Shown in pieces: positions 49,087 through 58,945 of a DNA stretch of 64,000 nt. Every line of letters starts with the position of its first letter. Position 1 is the first letter of the stretch. Under the pieces are notes generated by a model. That model ran no database searches, was not told the origin of the DNA, and saw nothing but the letters and a program-made list of their open reading frames with translations. The position numbers and the translations under genes were made by a program. The DNA is taken from contig CP116767.1 of the NCBI GenBank assembly GCA_028571325.1, forward strand, positions 1 through 64,000, written 5' to 3'. This stretch comes from Wolbachia endosymbiont of Ctenocephalides felis wCfeF. GTDB lineage: Bacteria > Pseudomonadota > Alphaproteobacteria > Rickettsiales > Anaplasmataceae.

Positions 49087-50358
49087 ATGAATGTACCGAA
49101 GGTAACAAAATTAGATAATGGCCTGCGCATAATAACCGAGCAGGTGCGTGATGTTGACTCTGTAGCTTTAAGTATACGAGTTGGTGTTGGCAGTAGAGCT
49201 GAAAGTGCAAATCAAAATGGAATATCCCACTTTCTAGAGCACATGGCTTTTAAGGGAACAAAAACAAGAACTGCATTTGAAATTGCAAAAGCCTTTGACG
49301 ACATAGGTGGAGTATTCAACGCTAGCACCGGTAGAGAAAGCACCAGTTACTACGCGAAAGTCCTCAAAAAAGACATAAAAACTGGCATTGATATATTAGT
49401 AGATATATTGATGAATTCGACGTTTCCAGAAGATGAATTGGAGCGCGAAAAAGGTGTTGTAACACAAGAGATTTTTCAAACTAACGATTCACCGAGTGAC
49501 GTCATTTTCGATAAATATTTTGAAGCAGCTTATAAAGATCAACCGTTTGGTAGGTCGATTTTAGGCACACAGGATACTGTGAAATCATTTACTCGAGAAG
49601 ATCTAAATAACTACATAAATGAGCATTACTTTGGCGAGAATACGATATTTTCTGTTGCAGGGAACGTTGAGCATCAAGAAGTTGTTCAGTTAACCAAAGA
49701 TTTTCTCTCAAAGATTCATGCAAAAAAGCTGGAGAAAAAGCAGAATGCGAATTACACTGGTGGTGAGTACTTGGAACATCGTAAACTAGACCAGGTGCAT
49801 TTGCTAATTGGTTTACCTAGTGTTTCTCGCCATGACGATAGATATCACACATTTCAGGTGCTTGATTCTATACTGGGAAGCGGAATGTCATCACGCTTAT
49901 TCCAGGAAGTAAGGGAAAAGCAGGGACTGGTTTACTCTGTCTATTCATTTAATTCTAGCTACACCGATACAGGAATGCTCTCCATTTTCGCTGGCACAGA
50001 TAGTAGCAACTTGGATAAGCTTTTAAAATCTATAACGACAGAGTTGAAGAAATTGTCTACGGGTGACCTGAAGGAAGAAGAGGTAAATAGGGTAAAAGAG
50101 CGAATAAAATCCCAAATTTTAATGTCACGTGAAAGCGTCAGTTCCCGTGCTGAAGCATTGGGGTACTACTATGGCAACTATGATAGGTATATCAGTAAAA
50201 ATGAATTGATAGAAAAAACTAGCGCAGTTACCACTGCTGGCGTAAAAGAAGCAGCAGAGGAGCTGTTATCTCAGCATGAAAAAACCACTTTGGCTGCAAT
50301 TGGAGAAATAAAATCGTTGCCAAGCTACGATAAAGTGGTTTCTATGCTTAGGGCTTAG
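49087..50358 (+). CDS. M16-family zinc peptidase (processing-peptidase-like)
   Basis: A 423-residue peptidase of the mitochondrial-processing-peptidase beta type. The inverted zinc motif HFLEH (HxxEH) is at about 47-51 in NGISHFLEHMAFKGT, and the downstream glutamate lies in ELEREKGVVTQEI. The C-terminal half keeps the family pattern (VFDSILGSGMSSRLFQEVREKQGLVYSV). The substrate is unknown; bacterial members degrade or process small peptides, and the alphaproteobacterial form is the presumed ancestor of the mitochondrial enzyme. Soluble, no signal peptide. Follows sodB. Confidence 0.93.
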   Translation: MNVPKVTKLDNGLRIITEQVRDVDSVALSIRVGVGSRAESANQNGISHFLEHMAFKGTKTRTAFEIAKAFDDIGGVFNASTGRESTSYYAKVLKKDIKTGIDILVDILMNSTFPEDELEREKGVVTQEIFQTNDSPSDVIFDKYFEAAYKDQPFGRSILGTQDTVKSFTREDLNNYINEHYFGENTIFSVAGNVEHQEVVQLTKDFLSKIHAKKLEKKQNANYTGGEYLEHRKLDQVHLLIGLPSVSRHDDRYHTFQVLDSILGSGMSSRLFQEVREKQGLVYSVYSFNSSYTDTGMLSIFAGTDSSNLDKLLKSITTELKKLSTGDLKEEEVNRVKERIKSQILMSRESVSSRAEALGYYYGNYDRYISKNELIEKTSAVTTAGVKEAAEELLSQHEKTTLAAIGEIKSLPSYDKVVSMLRA

Positions 50359-50492
50359 ATCCAGAATGTAATTTTTTTCTCATGCTTTATCATACTCTGG
50401 ATCTAGTGCACTGCCAAAAGCTATGCGAAAAATCAATAGTTTAAAAGCAAATTGACTTTCATCCTGCTGAAGCGCTATACTAAAACCATGAT

Positions 50493-50565
50493 GGGTAATT
50501 AGCTCAGTTGGTAGAGCACTTGCTTGACGTGCAAGCGGTCGCTGGTTCGAGTCCAGTGTTACCCA
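50493..50565 (+). tRNA. tRNA-Val (GAC)
   Basis: A 73-base cloverleaf: acceptor GGGTAAT/GTTACCC, D-arm GCTC...GAGC, anticodon stem CTTGC/GCAAG with loop TTGACGT, giving anticodon GAC, and T-arm CTGG-TTCGAGT-CCAG. No encoded CCA. Confidence 0.96.
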
Positions 50566-50574
50566 TTTTTGTTC

Positions 50575-51486
50575 ATGAAAAAATTTTATATGGCAGTAGC
50601 ACACAACGGTGAACACTCAGCAGCAGAGTCCAAACGCTTAATCTATTCCATAATAATAGTTGCGATAACAATGTTCATGGAGATAGTGGGGGGAATAATT
50701 TCAAATTCGCTTGCTCTGCTATCAGATGCAGGACATATGCTCACTGACCTCTTTGCCTTAGTCTTAAGTTGGGTAGCGCATAGGTTTTCAGCTAAGAAAT
50801 CTGACCTGCAAAGATCATACGGGTACCATCGGTTGCAGATAATTGCAGCATTTGTCAATGGTTTAACCCTATTTCTCATTGCAGCAATCATCATAATTGA
50901 GTCAATAAAGAGGTTTATTTTCCCAGTCAATGTTGAGTGGCAAATAATGTTAATGATTGCCACGCTTGGGCTGATTGCTAATATTGTAGTCTTTTTTGTA
51001 TTACATAGTAAGTGCGAAAGCAATATAAACATAAAAAGTGCCGTACTGCACGTTATAGGAGACATTTTAGGTTCTGTAGCTGCTATACTTGCATCCATAA
51101 TTATCATGCTTACTGGATGGCAAATAGTAGATCCAATATTATCAGTATTTGTTAGCGTAATAATTCTAAACAGCGGCTATAAAATTCTCAAGAATTCCTG
51201 CCATATACTTCTTGAAGGTACACCTGAAGGTATCTCTGCTGAGGAAATAAAAAGTGAGCTTGTATCTAAGCTACCTGAAGTGGTAGATGTGCACCATATA
51301 CATGCATGGTCACTGTCTGATAATTATTTCATAATAACTATGCATGCTAAAATTAAGCGAAGCGTGCAACACACTGATATTTTGTATGGAATAAAAAAAA
51401 TATTGCTGGATAAATTTGAAATAGCGCACTCTACAGTTGAAATTGAATATGATGAGTGTGCGGATGATAAGATACTTAAACATTGA
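50575..51486 (+). CDS. Cation diffusion facilitator (zinc-type efflux)
   Basis: A CDF transporter of about 303 residues with six membrane helices. The metal-binding HxxxD motifs are in SDAGHMLTD (helix 2) and HVIGDILGS (helix 5). A His-containing cytoplasmic tail (VVDVHHIHAWSLSDNYFIITMHAK) binds a second metal. I start at ATG 50575, beyond the tRNA; the reading frame technically runs back into the tRNA, and ATG 50590 (MAVAHNGEH) is also possible. It removes Zn or similar metals from the cell. Family secure; metal inferred. Confidence 0.92.
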   Translation: MKKFYMAVAHNGEHSAAESKRLIYSIIIVAITMFMEIVGGIISNSLALLSDAGHMLTDLFALVLSWVAHRFSAKKSDLQRSYGYHRLQIIAAFVNGLTLFLIAAIIIIESIKRFIFPVNVEWQIMLMIATLGLIANIVVFFVLHSKCESNINIKSAVLHVIGDILGSVAAILASIIIMLTGWQIVDPILSVFVSVIILNSGYKILKNSCHILLEGTPEGISAEEIKSELVSKLPEVVDVHHIHAWSLSDNYFIITMHAKIKRSVQHTDILYGIKKILLDKFEIAHSTVEIEYDECADDKILKH

Positions 51487-51543
51487 CATTTAAAACCATT
51501 ATATATATTATTATGAAAATTTAGTAGTATGAAGGAGTAGGTT

Positions 51544-52818
51544 ATGATAGGTTTTTCTCAAATACAACTTCCTAGCAGTGGCTCCAGTAAAGTTAGAACT
51601 GCTCTCTATTTATCTTTTTATTATGCATTAACTATAGCAACTATTCCTACTTCGATAGCAGTCAGCTTGGTATCTGCCCTATATGACACAGAAATCAAAA
51701 CATTTCTTGGATATAAAAAAATAAAAGGTGGGGAGAAGATAAGTAAAAAAGAATATTGGAAAATATTTGGTCAAGATAACATAATCAAGTCAATCTTAGT
51801 TTCATGTGTTGCGGGGCTAACAATCTATTATTTTTTTTCTAAGCCTTTAATATTAGCTTGGCTGTTAGCACCGATACCACTGGCAATTGGAATAATCCTG
51901 TTACAGCCTGAAACAAGACCAGCAAAACTTAACCCCATAGCCTTACTTAAAGCTTCATTAAAGCTACTTTCCGATGGTTTGTATGAGAACCTAATTGGTA
52001 CAAAGAATATGATGAGTGCTATGAAAGAACATATGATGCCTCATATGGCAAACGATAGCATTGTTGACAGTATTAATACACTCAAAGGTGAATATGGTGA
52101 GAAGATACCAGAGCCCAATAGTGTTATACGTAATGATGAACTTGTTGAGTTCATTAAGTTTGTAGAAGAAGAAAAAGAGTTTGGAAACAATGATAAAAGA
52201 GGATTGGTTAGTTTTCTTAAAGAATGGTGCAATGATGATAAACAAGTTCATGTTTCCGGACTCACAGGGGGGCAAATTTTATATTTGGTTCTAAAGGCCT
52301 GTAATAGTGGAGATGATGAATCAATTGCAGCAAAAAGGCAAGAGTTGGTAAGGTCTTTAATGTATGCCATGAACTATGCTAAAGGAACAGTTGTTCCTGA
52401 AACCTGCTTTACCGGCATTATTGGTGCAATGCTAAAGTCATTAGAAGGAATACACCCTGGTATTGAAGTAAAATACCTCATGGAAGATAGAATTGGAATG
52501 CATGCAGAAAATGAGGCATGTGAATTTATTAAGAAAGAGCTGAGAAAAAAGAAGAATCATCAAGAAATCCTCGATGCTTGGGATAAATTAGATGACAGCA
52601 GTAACCAAATAATTTCTAATTTTATTCAAGAGGTCAAGATACCTTTAATGAGAAGACTATTTAGCTTGAATTGTAGTGAACAGAATGTAATAGATACAAT
52701 AGAAAATCTTGAGTACATTAACTCTGATAAATTAACTGATGAGAATAAGGTAAGATCTAGTTTAAATGTTGATAGTGTTACAGGTATCCATGGAAGCGGT
52801 TTAAGAAACGATAGATAA
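51544..52818 (+). CDS. Membrane protein of unknown function
   Basis: I do not recognise a family. The 424-residue protein has three membrane helices in the first 120 residues (about 20-45, 80-97 and 100-117), then a ~300-residue cytoplasmic helical region with acidic patches and the recurring FIKFVEEEKEF- and EFIKKELRKKK-like helices. The ATG has GAAGGAG upstream (51531-51537). A compact hairpin terminator follows the stop. Long cytoplasmic tail on a three-helix anchor suggests a scaffold or signalling-type protein; this is only a guess. Confidence 0.75.
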   Translation: MIGFSQIQLPSSGSSKVRTALYLSFYYALTIATIPTSIAVSLVSALYDTEIKTFLGYKKIKGGEKISKKEYWKIFGQDNIIKSILVSCVAGLTIYYFFSKPLILAWLLAPIPLAIGIILLQPETRPAKLNPIALLKASLKLLSDGLYENLIGTKNMMSAMKEHMMPHMANDSIVDSINTLKGEYGEKIPEPNSVIRNDELVEFIKFVEEEKEFGNNDKRGLVSFLKEWCNDDKQVHVSGLTGGQILYLVLKACNSGDDESIAAKRQELVRSLMYAMNYAKGTVVPETCFTGIIGAMLKSLEGIHPGIEVKYLMEDRIGMHAENEACEFIKKELRKKKNHQEILDAWDKLDDSSNQIISNFIQEVKIPLMRRLFSLNCSEQNVIDTIENLEYINSDKLTDENKVRSSLNVDSVTGIHGSGLRNDR

Positions 52819-52827
52819 GAGGCTGTG

Positions 52828-52847
52828 AAAAGGATTCAGATCCTTTT
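52828..52847 (+). terminator. Hairpin terminator after the membrane protein gene
   Basis: Perfect 8-bp stem AAAAGGAT / ATCCTTTT with TCAG loop, followed by ATTT, nine bases after the stop codon. The rest of 52848-53130 has weaker hairpins (GAGGAA...TTCCTC; ATGCCG...CGGCAT) and no gene. Confidence 0.55.
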
Positions 52848-53067
52848 ATTTCCATGTTAAATATAACGAAATTATCCGCTCGAGGAATGTGTTTCCTCAC
52901 TCCGATTGTGTAAAATATGAGTTTTTACAGTAAATGCCGTATCTGCCGTTCGGCATGGTGGTGGAATGCTTTCTGGGTCATTCAAAAATTTCCACATCAT
53001 TCTTTCGGACTTCAAAATGTTTTTTGCAACTCAAAGAGCTCTCAGGTAATACCAAATCCTGTATCTG

Positions 53068-53400
53068 GGATCTAGTTTTCCATAAAAATGGTGCATTTTG
53101 ACATAACTTTTATGCTCATTAGCCTAATAAAATTCCTAGATTCCAGCGTCACGCGCACAGCTGTACGAACATTGCAATTAGCAGGTAATTTGCGCAACAG
53201 ACGGTGTCATCCCAGTGCTCCGACACTGGGATCCAGCCTTTCCATAATCATCAAAACGTCGTATTTTAACATAGCTTTTATATTCACCAACTTAATAAAA
53301 TTCCTGGATGCCAGTGTCAGCTACTTGCATGACACCCTAGTGGGAGGCTCAAATCACAATGTTCGTACAGCTGTGCGTCACGCGCTGGAATGACACCACT
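53068..53400. repeat. Family-B palindromic repeat and family-D segment
   Basis: 53068-53150 (GGGATCTAGTTTTCCATAAAAATGG to CTAGATTCCAGCGTCACGCG) repeats 62640-62725. 53159-53222 is the intact form of the site invaded by the group II intron at 21300. Overlaps the start of the right 787-bp inverted repeat. Confidence 0.7.
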
Positions 53401-53991
53401 TGCTGTAAAAATAAATGTTTGTTTATGAATTGCTTTAATATTTACCAAATAGGAAAAAAAAAGCAAAAAAAGCCCTGGTCAATATCCATCTAATAACTTG
53501 GCGTTAATGTCTATACGCTTGACAAGTAGCTGACCTTGGGATTGTAAATACCCACAACTATAATAAGGGGAATTTCGAAGTTTGTCAAGCAATTTTTTTG
53601 TGAAAAAAATGAGACTGGTTAAAATTTTAACTAATTTAAAAAAAAGACAAAAGAAACCCCGCAATGTGAGTTGTTTACTGTTCTCTCAAAAACTTGGCGT
53701 CCGGTTCTCTCTTACACCGCTTAATAAGCGAGGTCCAGCTAATGTAGACAAAAAATTATAAAGACATGCAGTGTCCATGCTGCAAAAATAAAACATAACA
53801 CGCCTTGTTTTATACTGTGCTTTTGTCACTTAATACAAGATTAAAGATAAATTTTAGGCCTAAAACACCCACAATTCTATTGTAAGGGGACTGGCGAAAG
53901 TTGTCAAGTAGTTTTTTGTTTTTATTGAATGACGTTATAACTTTTTTCCACTTTTGTCTATCGGCTTTCTATGCAGTGGAATTGGTATAAG
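53205..53991 (-). repeat. 787-bp inverted repeat, right copy (contains promoter-repeat copy 7)
   Basis: Reverse-complement partner of 25593-26380, nearly identical over its whole length (a deletion of one T near the end is one visible difference). Promoters read leftward: TTGACA 53907-53902 with TACAAT 53884-53879, and TTGACA 53588-53583 with TATTAT 53565-53560. With the neighbouring family-B sequence it accounts for the gene-free stretch 52848-54084. Confidence 0.9.
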
Positions 53992-54084
53992 GTCTTAGAT
54001 ATGCCAATTTTAATCTTTGTGTTATAAAATTGTTAATCATTTTATCCTATAATTAGCATAATAGTTATTTTTCAAAGGATTTTT

Positions 54085-54543
54085 ATGACTTGTTACTCAA
54101 TTTTACAACCATACAATGCCTATTACCACAATATAGGTGAACCTCATTTCTCAGATTGTAAACCATTGTACATATCTGATAAATTCGATAATAGGCCTTA
54201 CTTTGATAAGGACTGTATAACCGCGCAAAAATTTTGCCTTACAGGCGATTATCGCATTCCTAATTTACACACGTCTCTCAAACATCATCACACTCCATTT
54301 CAAGGTGATTGTAACCCATATTTCAAGCATTATTGCAATCCAGGTCACAGTAATCATTATGATGCAGCATGGTGCCATGCTCACGACTCTGGTAATACGG
54401 TAGTGCTGAATATACCACCATATTGGACTGGAAGTGAAAGTGGAAAAACGGGAACTAGGATAATAGAAGTTGCAAAAACTGAAGGAGTACCTGAACATTC
54501 AGACCACATTGCAGCAGCTATTTCTACTGCGGAAATAATTTAA
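54085..54543 (+). CDS. His/Tyr/Cys-rich protein, HDSGNTVV family, member 1
   Basis: A 152-residue protein of no family I know. It is very rich in His, Tyr and Cys, has no signal peptide, and contains a module FKHYCNPGHSNHYDAAWCHA followed by HDSGNTVV. The same module appears in the gene 270 bases downstream. AAAGGA precedes the ATG. His/Cys density suggests metal binding; nothing else is shown. After the module it ends in a polar stretch (GTRIIEVAKTEGVPEHSDH). Confidence 0.7.
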   Translation: MTCYSILQPYNAYYHNIGEPHFSDCKPLYISDKFDNRPYFDKDCITAQKFCLTGDYRIPNLHTSLKHHHTPFQGDCNPYFKHYCNPGHSNHYDAAWCHAHDSGNTVVLNIPPYWTGSESGKTGTRIIEVAKTEGVPEHSDHIAAAISTAEII

Positions 54544-54647
54544 GGACAATAAATTTTTGTAGGTAATTGTAGCGAAGGTGATGAAAGACGTGAAAAGTGC
54601 GTAGAGAATCAAAAATGAGCGATATCATATTAAGATCACAAATAGCG

Positions 54648-54676
54648 TTGACTTAATATGATAAATAAAGTATAAG
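54648..54676 (+). promoter_or_regulatory. Promoter upstream of a 28-residue ORF
   Basis: TTGACT at 54648-54653, 17 bp, TATAAG at 54671-54676. The predicted start of transcription is just before AAGGAAGG (54681-54688) and a small ORF. Confidence 0.45.
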
Positions 54677-54698
54677 ATAAAAGGAAGGGATGTGCACT

Positions 54699-54785
54699 AT
54701 GTACCTCTGTCTGTTGGCTTATAACTTTGGCGGCCCATTTGATGTATGGTCTTTCTTGCCTTCCCTATTAATACTGTTAATTTAA
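54699..54785 (+). CDS. Possible 28-residue small membrane protein
   Basis: A very short frame starting MYLCLLAYNFGGPFDVW and ending in a Leu/Ile-rich run (LLILLI). It has its own promoter (54648-54676) and a good AAGGAAGG ten bases upstream. It lies between the two HDSGNTVV genes. Too short to assign; reported because both signals are unusually clear. The spacer 54544-54815 is otherwise empty. Confidence 0.4.
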   Translation: MYLCLLAYNFGGPFDVWSFLPSLLILLI

Positions 54786-54815
54786 AATAAAGTTTTAATT
54801 ATATAGGAGATTTCT

Positions 54816-55460
54816 ATGCCAAAAAGCGATGATATTCAAAATGGTGTTAGCCAAAATGAAATTACAGAGGAAACTACTGAAGAACCTGTAGTGGGCAACG
54901 AAAGCGGAGGGGAACCTCCTGCAGAGCCTGCGGTAGAAAATGAAAGCGGAGAAGAACCTTCTCCAGAGCCTACAGCAGACACGGGGGAGACTTCAGTAAA
55001 ATCTACAGTGGACGAAGTGAAACCCACTGCAGAGCTTACATTAGATAATGGAAGTGAAAGAAAACTTCCTGAAAAAATTACTACAGTAAATATAGAAAAG
55101 CCCACTGAAAAAGTTACTACAGTAAATGCAGGGAAACCGCATGTAAAGTTTGTAGTAGACGAAGGGAATTTTCCTATGAAGCAAGTAGTAGACTGGGGAA
55201 GTAAAATGAAACTTTTAGATGAGTGTCCATGTTTCAACCATCATTATAACTTACGCTTTAAGCATTGTCATGATCCATATTATAATGGTCATCACACTTC
55301 ATGTTATCATGCCCATGATTCTGGCAATACAGTGGTAATACCTTATGGTTGGAAAGGTGGACTACCTATGGTAAAAGTTGGAGGGCATACAGAATTTTTT
55401 GATTTAAATAAGCCCGTGCTAATATCTGATCTAGGTTGCAATATTTGCGATTGTTATTAA
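54816..55460 (+). CDS. His/Cys-rich protein, HDSGNTVV family, member 2
   Basis: A 214-residue protein paralogous to the one at 54085. The first ~110 residues are an acidic, Pro/Glu/Thr-rich repetitive segment (short units such as NESGGEPPAEPAVE and EKVTTVNAGKP). The C-terminal half has CPCFNHHYNLRFKHCHDPY, then CYHAHDSGNTVV, and ends GCNICDCY. AGGAG precedes the ATG. No signal peptide or membrane helix. The shared module is HAHDSGNTVV preceded by clustered Cys and His; a metal-binding role is the simplest guess. Confidence 0.7.
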   Translation: MPKSDDIQNGVSQNEITEETTEEPVVGNESGGEPPAEPAVENESGEEPSPEPTADTGETSVKSTVDEVKPTAELTLDNGSERKLPEKITTVNIEKPTEKVTTVNAGKPHVKFVVDEGNFPMKQVVDWGSKMKLLDECPCFNHHYNLRFKHCHDPYYNGHHTSCYHAHDSGNTVVIPYGWKGGLPMVKVGGHTEFFDLNKPVLISDLGCNICDCY

Positions 55461-55696
55461 CTGCAAAAAAGCTGTTCAATTCCGATAAACTGTGTGGATG
55501 AAAATAGAGGGGAGCATTTTAAGCATACCGGTTTTATATTTTGCAAGTTGCATTTAACTCCTGTGCCGTTGTCTGAAAAAACACGGCATTGGTAAGTTCT
55601 TTTCTCTTGGTAATTTCTGTATAAGCTGCACAAGATAAGCCTTCAACTAACCTCATTTATTTACTATACTGCTATAGTTTTATAGCTTTTTAATTG

Positions 55697-57403
55697 ATGA
55701 ACATTTTTAAGCGGATCTCCTCGCTAATCCTTAGCAAATTAAATGAGTTGAAGCAAAGGAGTATCGTAAATACAAGTGCGGAAAATTTTATCGTAGAGCC
55801 TCCAAGTAATAGAGCACATGGGGATGTTTATACAAATGTTGCCATGGTGCTTGCAAAACATGAAAAGAAGAATCCAGTCGAGATTGCAGGGATATTGGCA
55901 AGGGAATTTGAACTGTTTGATGAGATTAAGAAAGTGGAAGTTGCGGGCCCTGGTTTTATCAATATGCGCTTGAGAATAGAAGTATGGCACGAAGTTCTCA
56001 AACAAATAAATGAGCTAAAAACAGAATTCGGTACTTTAAACATTGGAAACAATCAGGCCATCAATGTTGAGTTTGTATCTGCAAATCCAACTGGTCCACT
56101 GCATATCGGTCATGCAAGAGGGGCAGTGTTTGGTGACATTTTAGCAAATTTACTGAAAAAAGTTGGTTATAAAGTCACTAAGGAATACTACATTAATGAC
56201 GCTGGAGTGCAGGTAGATACGCTAGTTCGGTCAGTATATTTGCGATATAGGGAAGCTCTGGGAGAGAAGATCAGTATCGAAAAGGGTTTGTATCCTGGTG
56301 AATATTTAAAGCCAATAGGGGATGGGCTAGCCAAAAAATATGGCTCAAAGCTTTTAAATAGTCAAGATAATCGGGTAATCAGAGAGTATACTTTGAGTTC
56401 TATCTTGGAACTTATAAAGGAAGACATGAGCTTGCTTGGGGTAAGTCACGATGTTTTTACTTCGGAATATGAACTACAAAAAAGTGGCAAAATCGAAGAG
56501 AGCATAAAGATGTTGTCTGACAAGGGTTTAGTGTATGAAGGATATTTGGAAAAACCAAAAGGCAAAGAGAGCGAAAATTGGACTTCCAGAAAAGAAATGT
56601 TATTTCGCTCCACAAAATTTGGTGATGATGTTGACCGTGCACTGAAAAAAGAGGATGGCAGTTGGACTTACTTTGCCTCGGATATTGCTTACCATTTCGA
56701 TAAGATATCACGTGGCTTTAACAATATGATCGTAGAGCTCGGTAGTGACCATGGCGGTTATGTCAAAAGGCTCAAAGCAGTTGTCTCTGCGCTGAGCGAT
56801 AATAAGGCAAAGATAGAGGTAAAACTGCATAATATTGTGAATTTTTTCGAGGATGGAAAACCTGTTAAGATGTCCAAAAGATCAGGAAATTTCCTCACAG
56901 CAAGGGATGTAGTGGAGGAAGTTGGCAGGGATATCACTCGTTTTATAATGCTAACACGCAGGAATGATATGGTCTTAGACTTTGATTTTGCTAAAGTTAA
57001 AGAGCAGTCAAAAGATAATCCTATTTTTTATGTGCAATATGCACACGCCCGTGCTCATTCATTGATGCGTAACGCTCCAAAAGAACTCCCAAATGCAGAT
57101 CTTTCACTTTTAAAGACAGATGGAGAGCTATTCCTCATAAAAACCTTAGCAAAGTGGCCAGATGTAGTAGAAATAGCAGCAAGGCTTTACGAGCCACACA
57201 GAATCACTTTCTACTTACTTGAAGTTGCAGAAGCGTTTCATGCTCTATGGGGATATGGCAAAAGCGACTTAAACATGCGATTCATACTGGAAGATAACTT
57301 AGACCTCACCGCTGCCAGGATGTTCCTCGTGCAAGCCTTAGCACACGTCATCGCTTCTGGGCTTTCTGTCTTTAATATAGAACCTTTGGAAGAGATGAAG
57401 TAA
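55697..57403 (+). CDS. argS: Arginyl-tRNA synthetase
   Basis: Charges tRNA-Arg. The 568-residue class I enzyme has the N-terminal Add-1 domain, the HIGH motif in [16 protein letters not shown], the KMSK-equivalent VKMSKRSGN, and the C-terminal anticodon-binding DALR region ending in [22 protein letters not shown] start at ATG 55697; the frame is open three bases further to a TTG. The 233 bases upstream (55461-55693) show no gene. Confidence 0.96.
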   Translation: MNIFKRISSLILSKLNELKQRSIVNTSAENFIVEPPSNRAHGDVYTNVAMVLAKHEKKNPVEIAGILAREFELFDEIKKVEVAGPGFINMRLRIEVWHEVLKQINELKTEFGTLNIGNNQAINVEFVSANPTGPLHIGHARGAVFGDILANLLKKVGYKVTKEYYINDAGVQVDTLVRSVYLRYREALGEKISIEKGLYPGEYLKPIGDGLAKKYGSKLLNSQDNRVIREYTLSSILELIKEDMSLLGVSHDVFTSEYELQKSGKIEESIKMLSDKGLVYEGYLEKPKGKESENWTSRKEMLFRSTKFGDDVDRALKKEDGSWTYFASDIAYHFDKISRGFNNMIVELGSDHGGYVKRLKAVVSALSDNKAKIEVKLHNIVNFFEDGKPVKMSKRSGNFLTARDVVEEVGRDITRFIMLTRRNDMVLDFDFAKVKEQSKDNPIFYVQYAHARAHSLMRNAPKELPNADLSLLKTDGELFLIKTLAKWPDVVEIAARLYEPHRITFYLLEVAEAFHALWGYGKSDLNMRFILEDNLDLTAARMFLVQALAHVIASGLSVFNIEPLEEMK

Positions 57404-57447
57404 GCAAAAAATATAAAGATAAGAGAAACTCTAAGCCCACCCATGCA

Positions 57448-58734
57448 TTAGGTTGCAGCCCTATAATGTCTACTGTTGATGATTATTTCACCTATTGTAA
57501 CTGCCGCTAAAATAAAGCAGTAATACACCTGTGTTAATAAAGAAATAGGTGATATAGAGGCTATGCTACCTGCTAGCAGTAGCTGAGAACCATAAGGCAA
57601 GATGCCTTTTGTAGCACAAGCAAAAACATCTAATAAGTATGCACTGCGGTGTGGTGCAATATTGTGTTTTTGTGCAAGCCTTTTTGCAATGCCACCACTT
57701 AGTAAAATGGCAATGGTATTATTGGCAACCAGGACGGTAAACATAGATGCTATTCCTGCTATCACAAATTCAGTTTTTGTCTTTGTAATATCACTTTTAT
57801 CGATGAGTTTATGCAATGCTTTCTGACCTTGTTTGTACATTATATGGCTCAATCCGCCGATAAATAGAGCAAATATTACTATCTCGTTTACTTTCTTAAA
57901 ACCATTATATATGTCATGAGGAAATTGAATGATAGCATAGTCAAAAAAGACTGTTCCTAGCACGCCAGCAATAATTATGTTTACAGTTAGTGTTACTAAA
58001 GTAGAAACTTCAAGCAGACCCATGATTATTAGAGAAATGTAAGGGATAACTTTTATTATCGATAAATAATCTAAGTTTGAGATAGTAACAATTTTTGTAC
58101 TATCTGTAGTTACTGCCAGATAGACAAGCGTTATAATGCTGGCAATAAACGCTACTTTAGAGTTCACTTTAAGTTTATCCTTTATTGCAGCTCCTTGTGA
58201 AGAAACAGAGGCAATAGTGGTGTCGGATATCATTGATAGGTTGTCACCGAATACGGCCCCCCCAACCACAGTTGCAGTTCCTATTTCAAGACCAAAAGCT
58301 CCACTTTTTGCCAGGTTAACGGCGATTGGTACCATTAGCGCAACAACTCCCATGGACGTGCCGATTGCAGTTGAAATAAAAGCAGAGGCCAAAAATATTC
58401 CAGGCAACAGTAACCTTGTTGGAAGGAAATTGAGAATTAAATTAGCAACAGTGTCTGCACTACCAATTGATTGAGTAACAGAAGAAAATGCTCCGGAAAA
58501 TAGAAAAATTAAACACATAGTAAGGGTGTTTTTGTCGCCCATGCCCTCGATGACAGTATCGATGTTGTGCTGAATTTTATTTGTACCGCGTGAGATGGCA
58601 AAAAATAGTGCTGGTAGTAAACAAATTACCGGTGAAACCTGATGAAGTGGATTATCAGTTCCGATAAAGGAGAAATAAGTGCCACTTCCAAGATATAGGA
58701 TTAAAAAAATAAACAGAGGAACAAAAGCTGTCAT
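57448..58734 (-). CDS. NhaC-family Na+/H+ antiporter
   Basis: A 428-residue membrane protein with about 11 helices. The FISTAIGTSMGVVALMVPIAV and GGAVFGDNLSMISDTTIASVSSQGA segments match the NhaC antiporter family, including the conserved GDNLSMISDTT motif. It exchanges cytoplasmic Na+ (or other cations/organic acids in related members) for H+. Isolated and convergent with argS. The 211-base spacer upstream (58735-58945) holds nothing notable. Confidence 0.9.
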   Translation of the reverse strand: MTAFVPLFIFLILYLGSGTYFSFIGTDNPLHQVSPVICLLPALFFAISRGTNKIQHNIDTVIEGMGDKNTLTMCLIFLFSGAFSSVTQSIGSADTVANLILNFLPTRLLLPGIFLASAFISTAIGTSMGVVALMVPIAVNLAKSGAFGLEIGTATVVGGAVFGDNLSMISDTTIASVSSQGAAIKDKLKVNSKVAFIASIITLVYLAVTTDSTKIVTISNLDYLSIIKVIPYISLIIMGLLEVSTLVTLTVNIIIAGVLGTVFFDYAIIQFPHDIYNGFKKVNEIVIFALFIGGLSHIMYKQGQKALHKLIDKSDITKTKTEFVIAGIASMFTVLVANNTIAILLSGGIAKRLAQKHNIAPHRSAYLLDVFACATKGILPYGSQLLLAGSIASISPISLLTQVYYCFILAAVTIGEIIINSRHYRAAT

Positions 58735-58945
58735 TTCACCATATTTAAAAACTTAGAATAACTAATTAAGTTGCTTTGATCAAGCACTAATCCCCGGTTC
58801 CACTAATTCTACAGGAAGTTAACAGCGGAGTTTTAAACTTTATGTTTAATCTACTTAACTAAATAGCACATACAGTCTCGTATCTTGTCAAATCTGTGCG
58901 TGCTAAAACCAATGAAAGCTTACAGCGTTCACTTAACAATTTGAA

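Noticed and set aside
50380..50616. A 78-codon minus-strand ORF with SNQRPLARQASALPTELITH
   Set aside because: It is the reverse complement of the tRNA-Val gene, a common spurious ORF.
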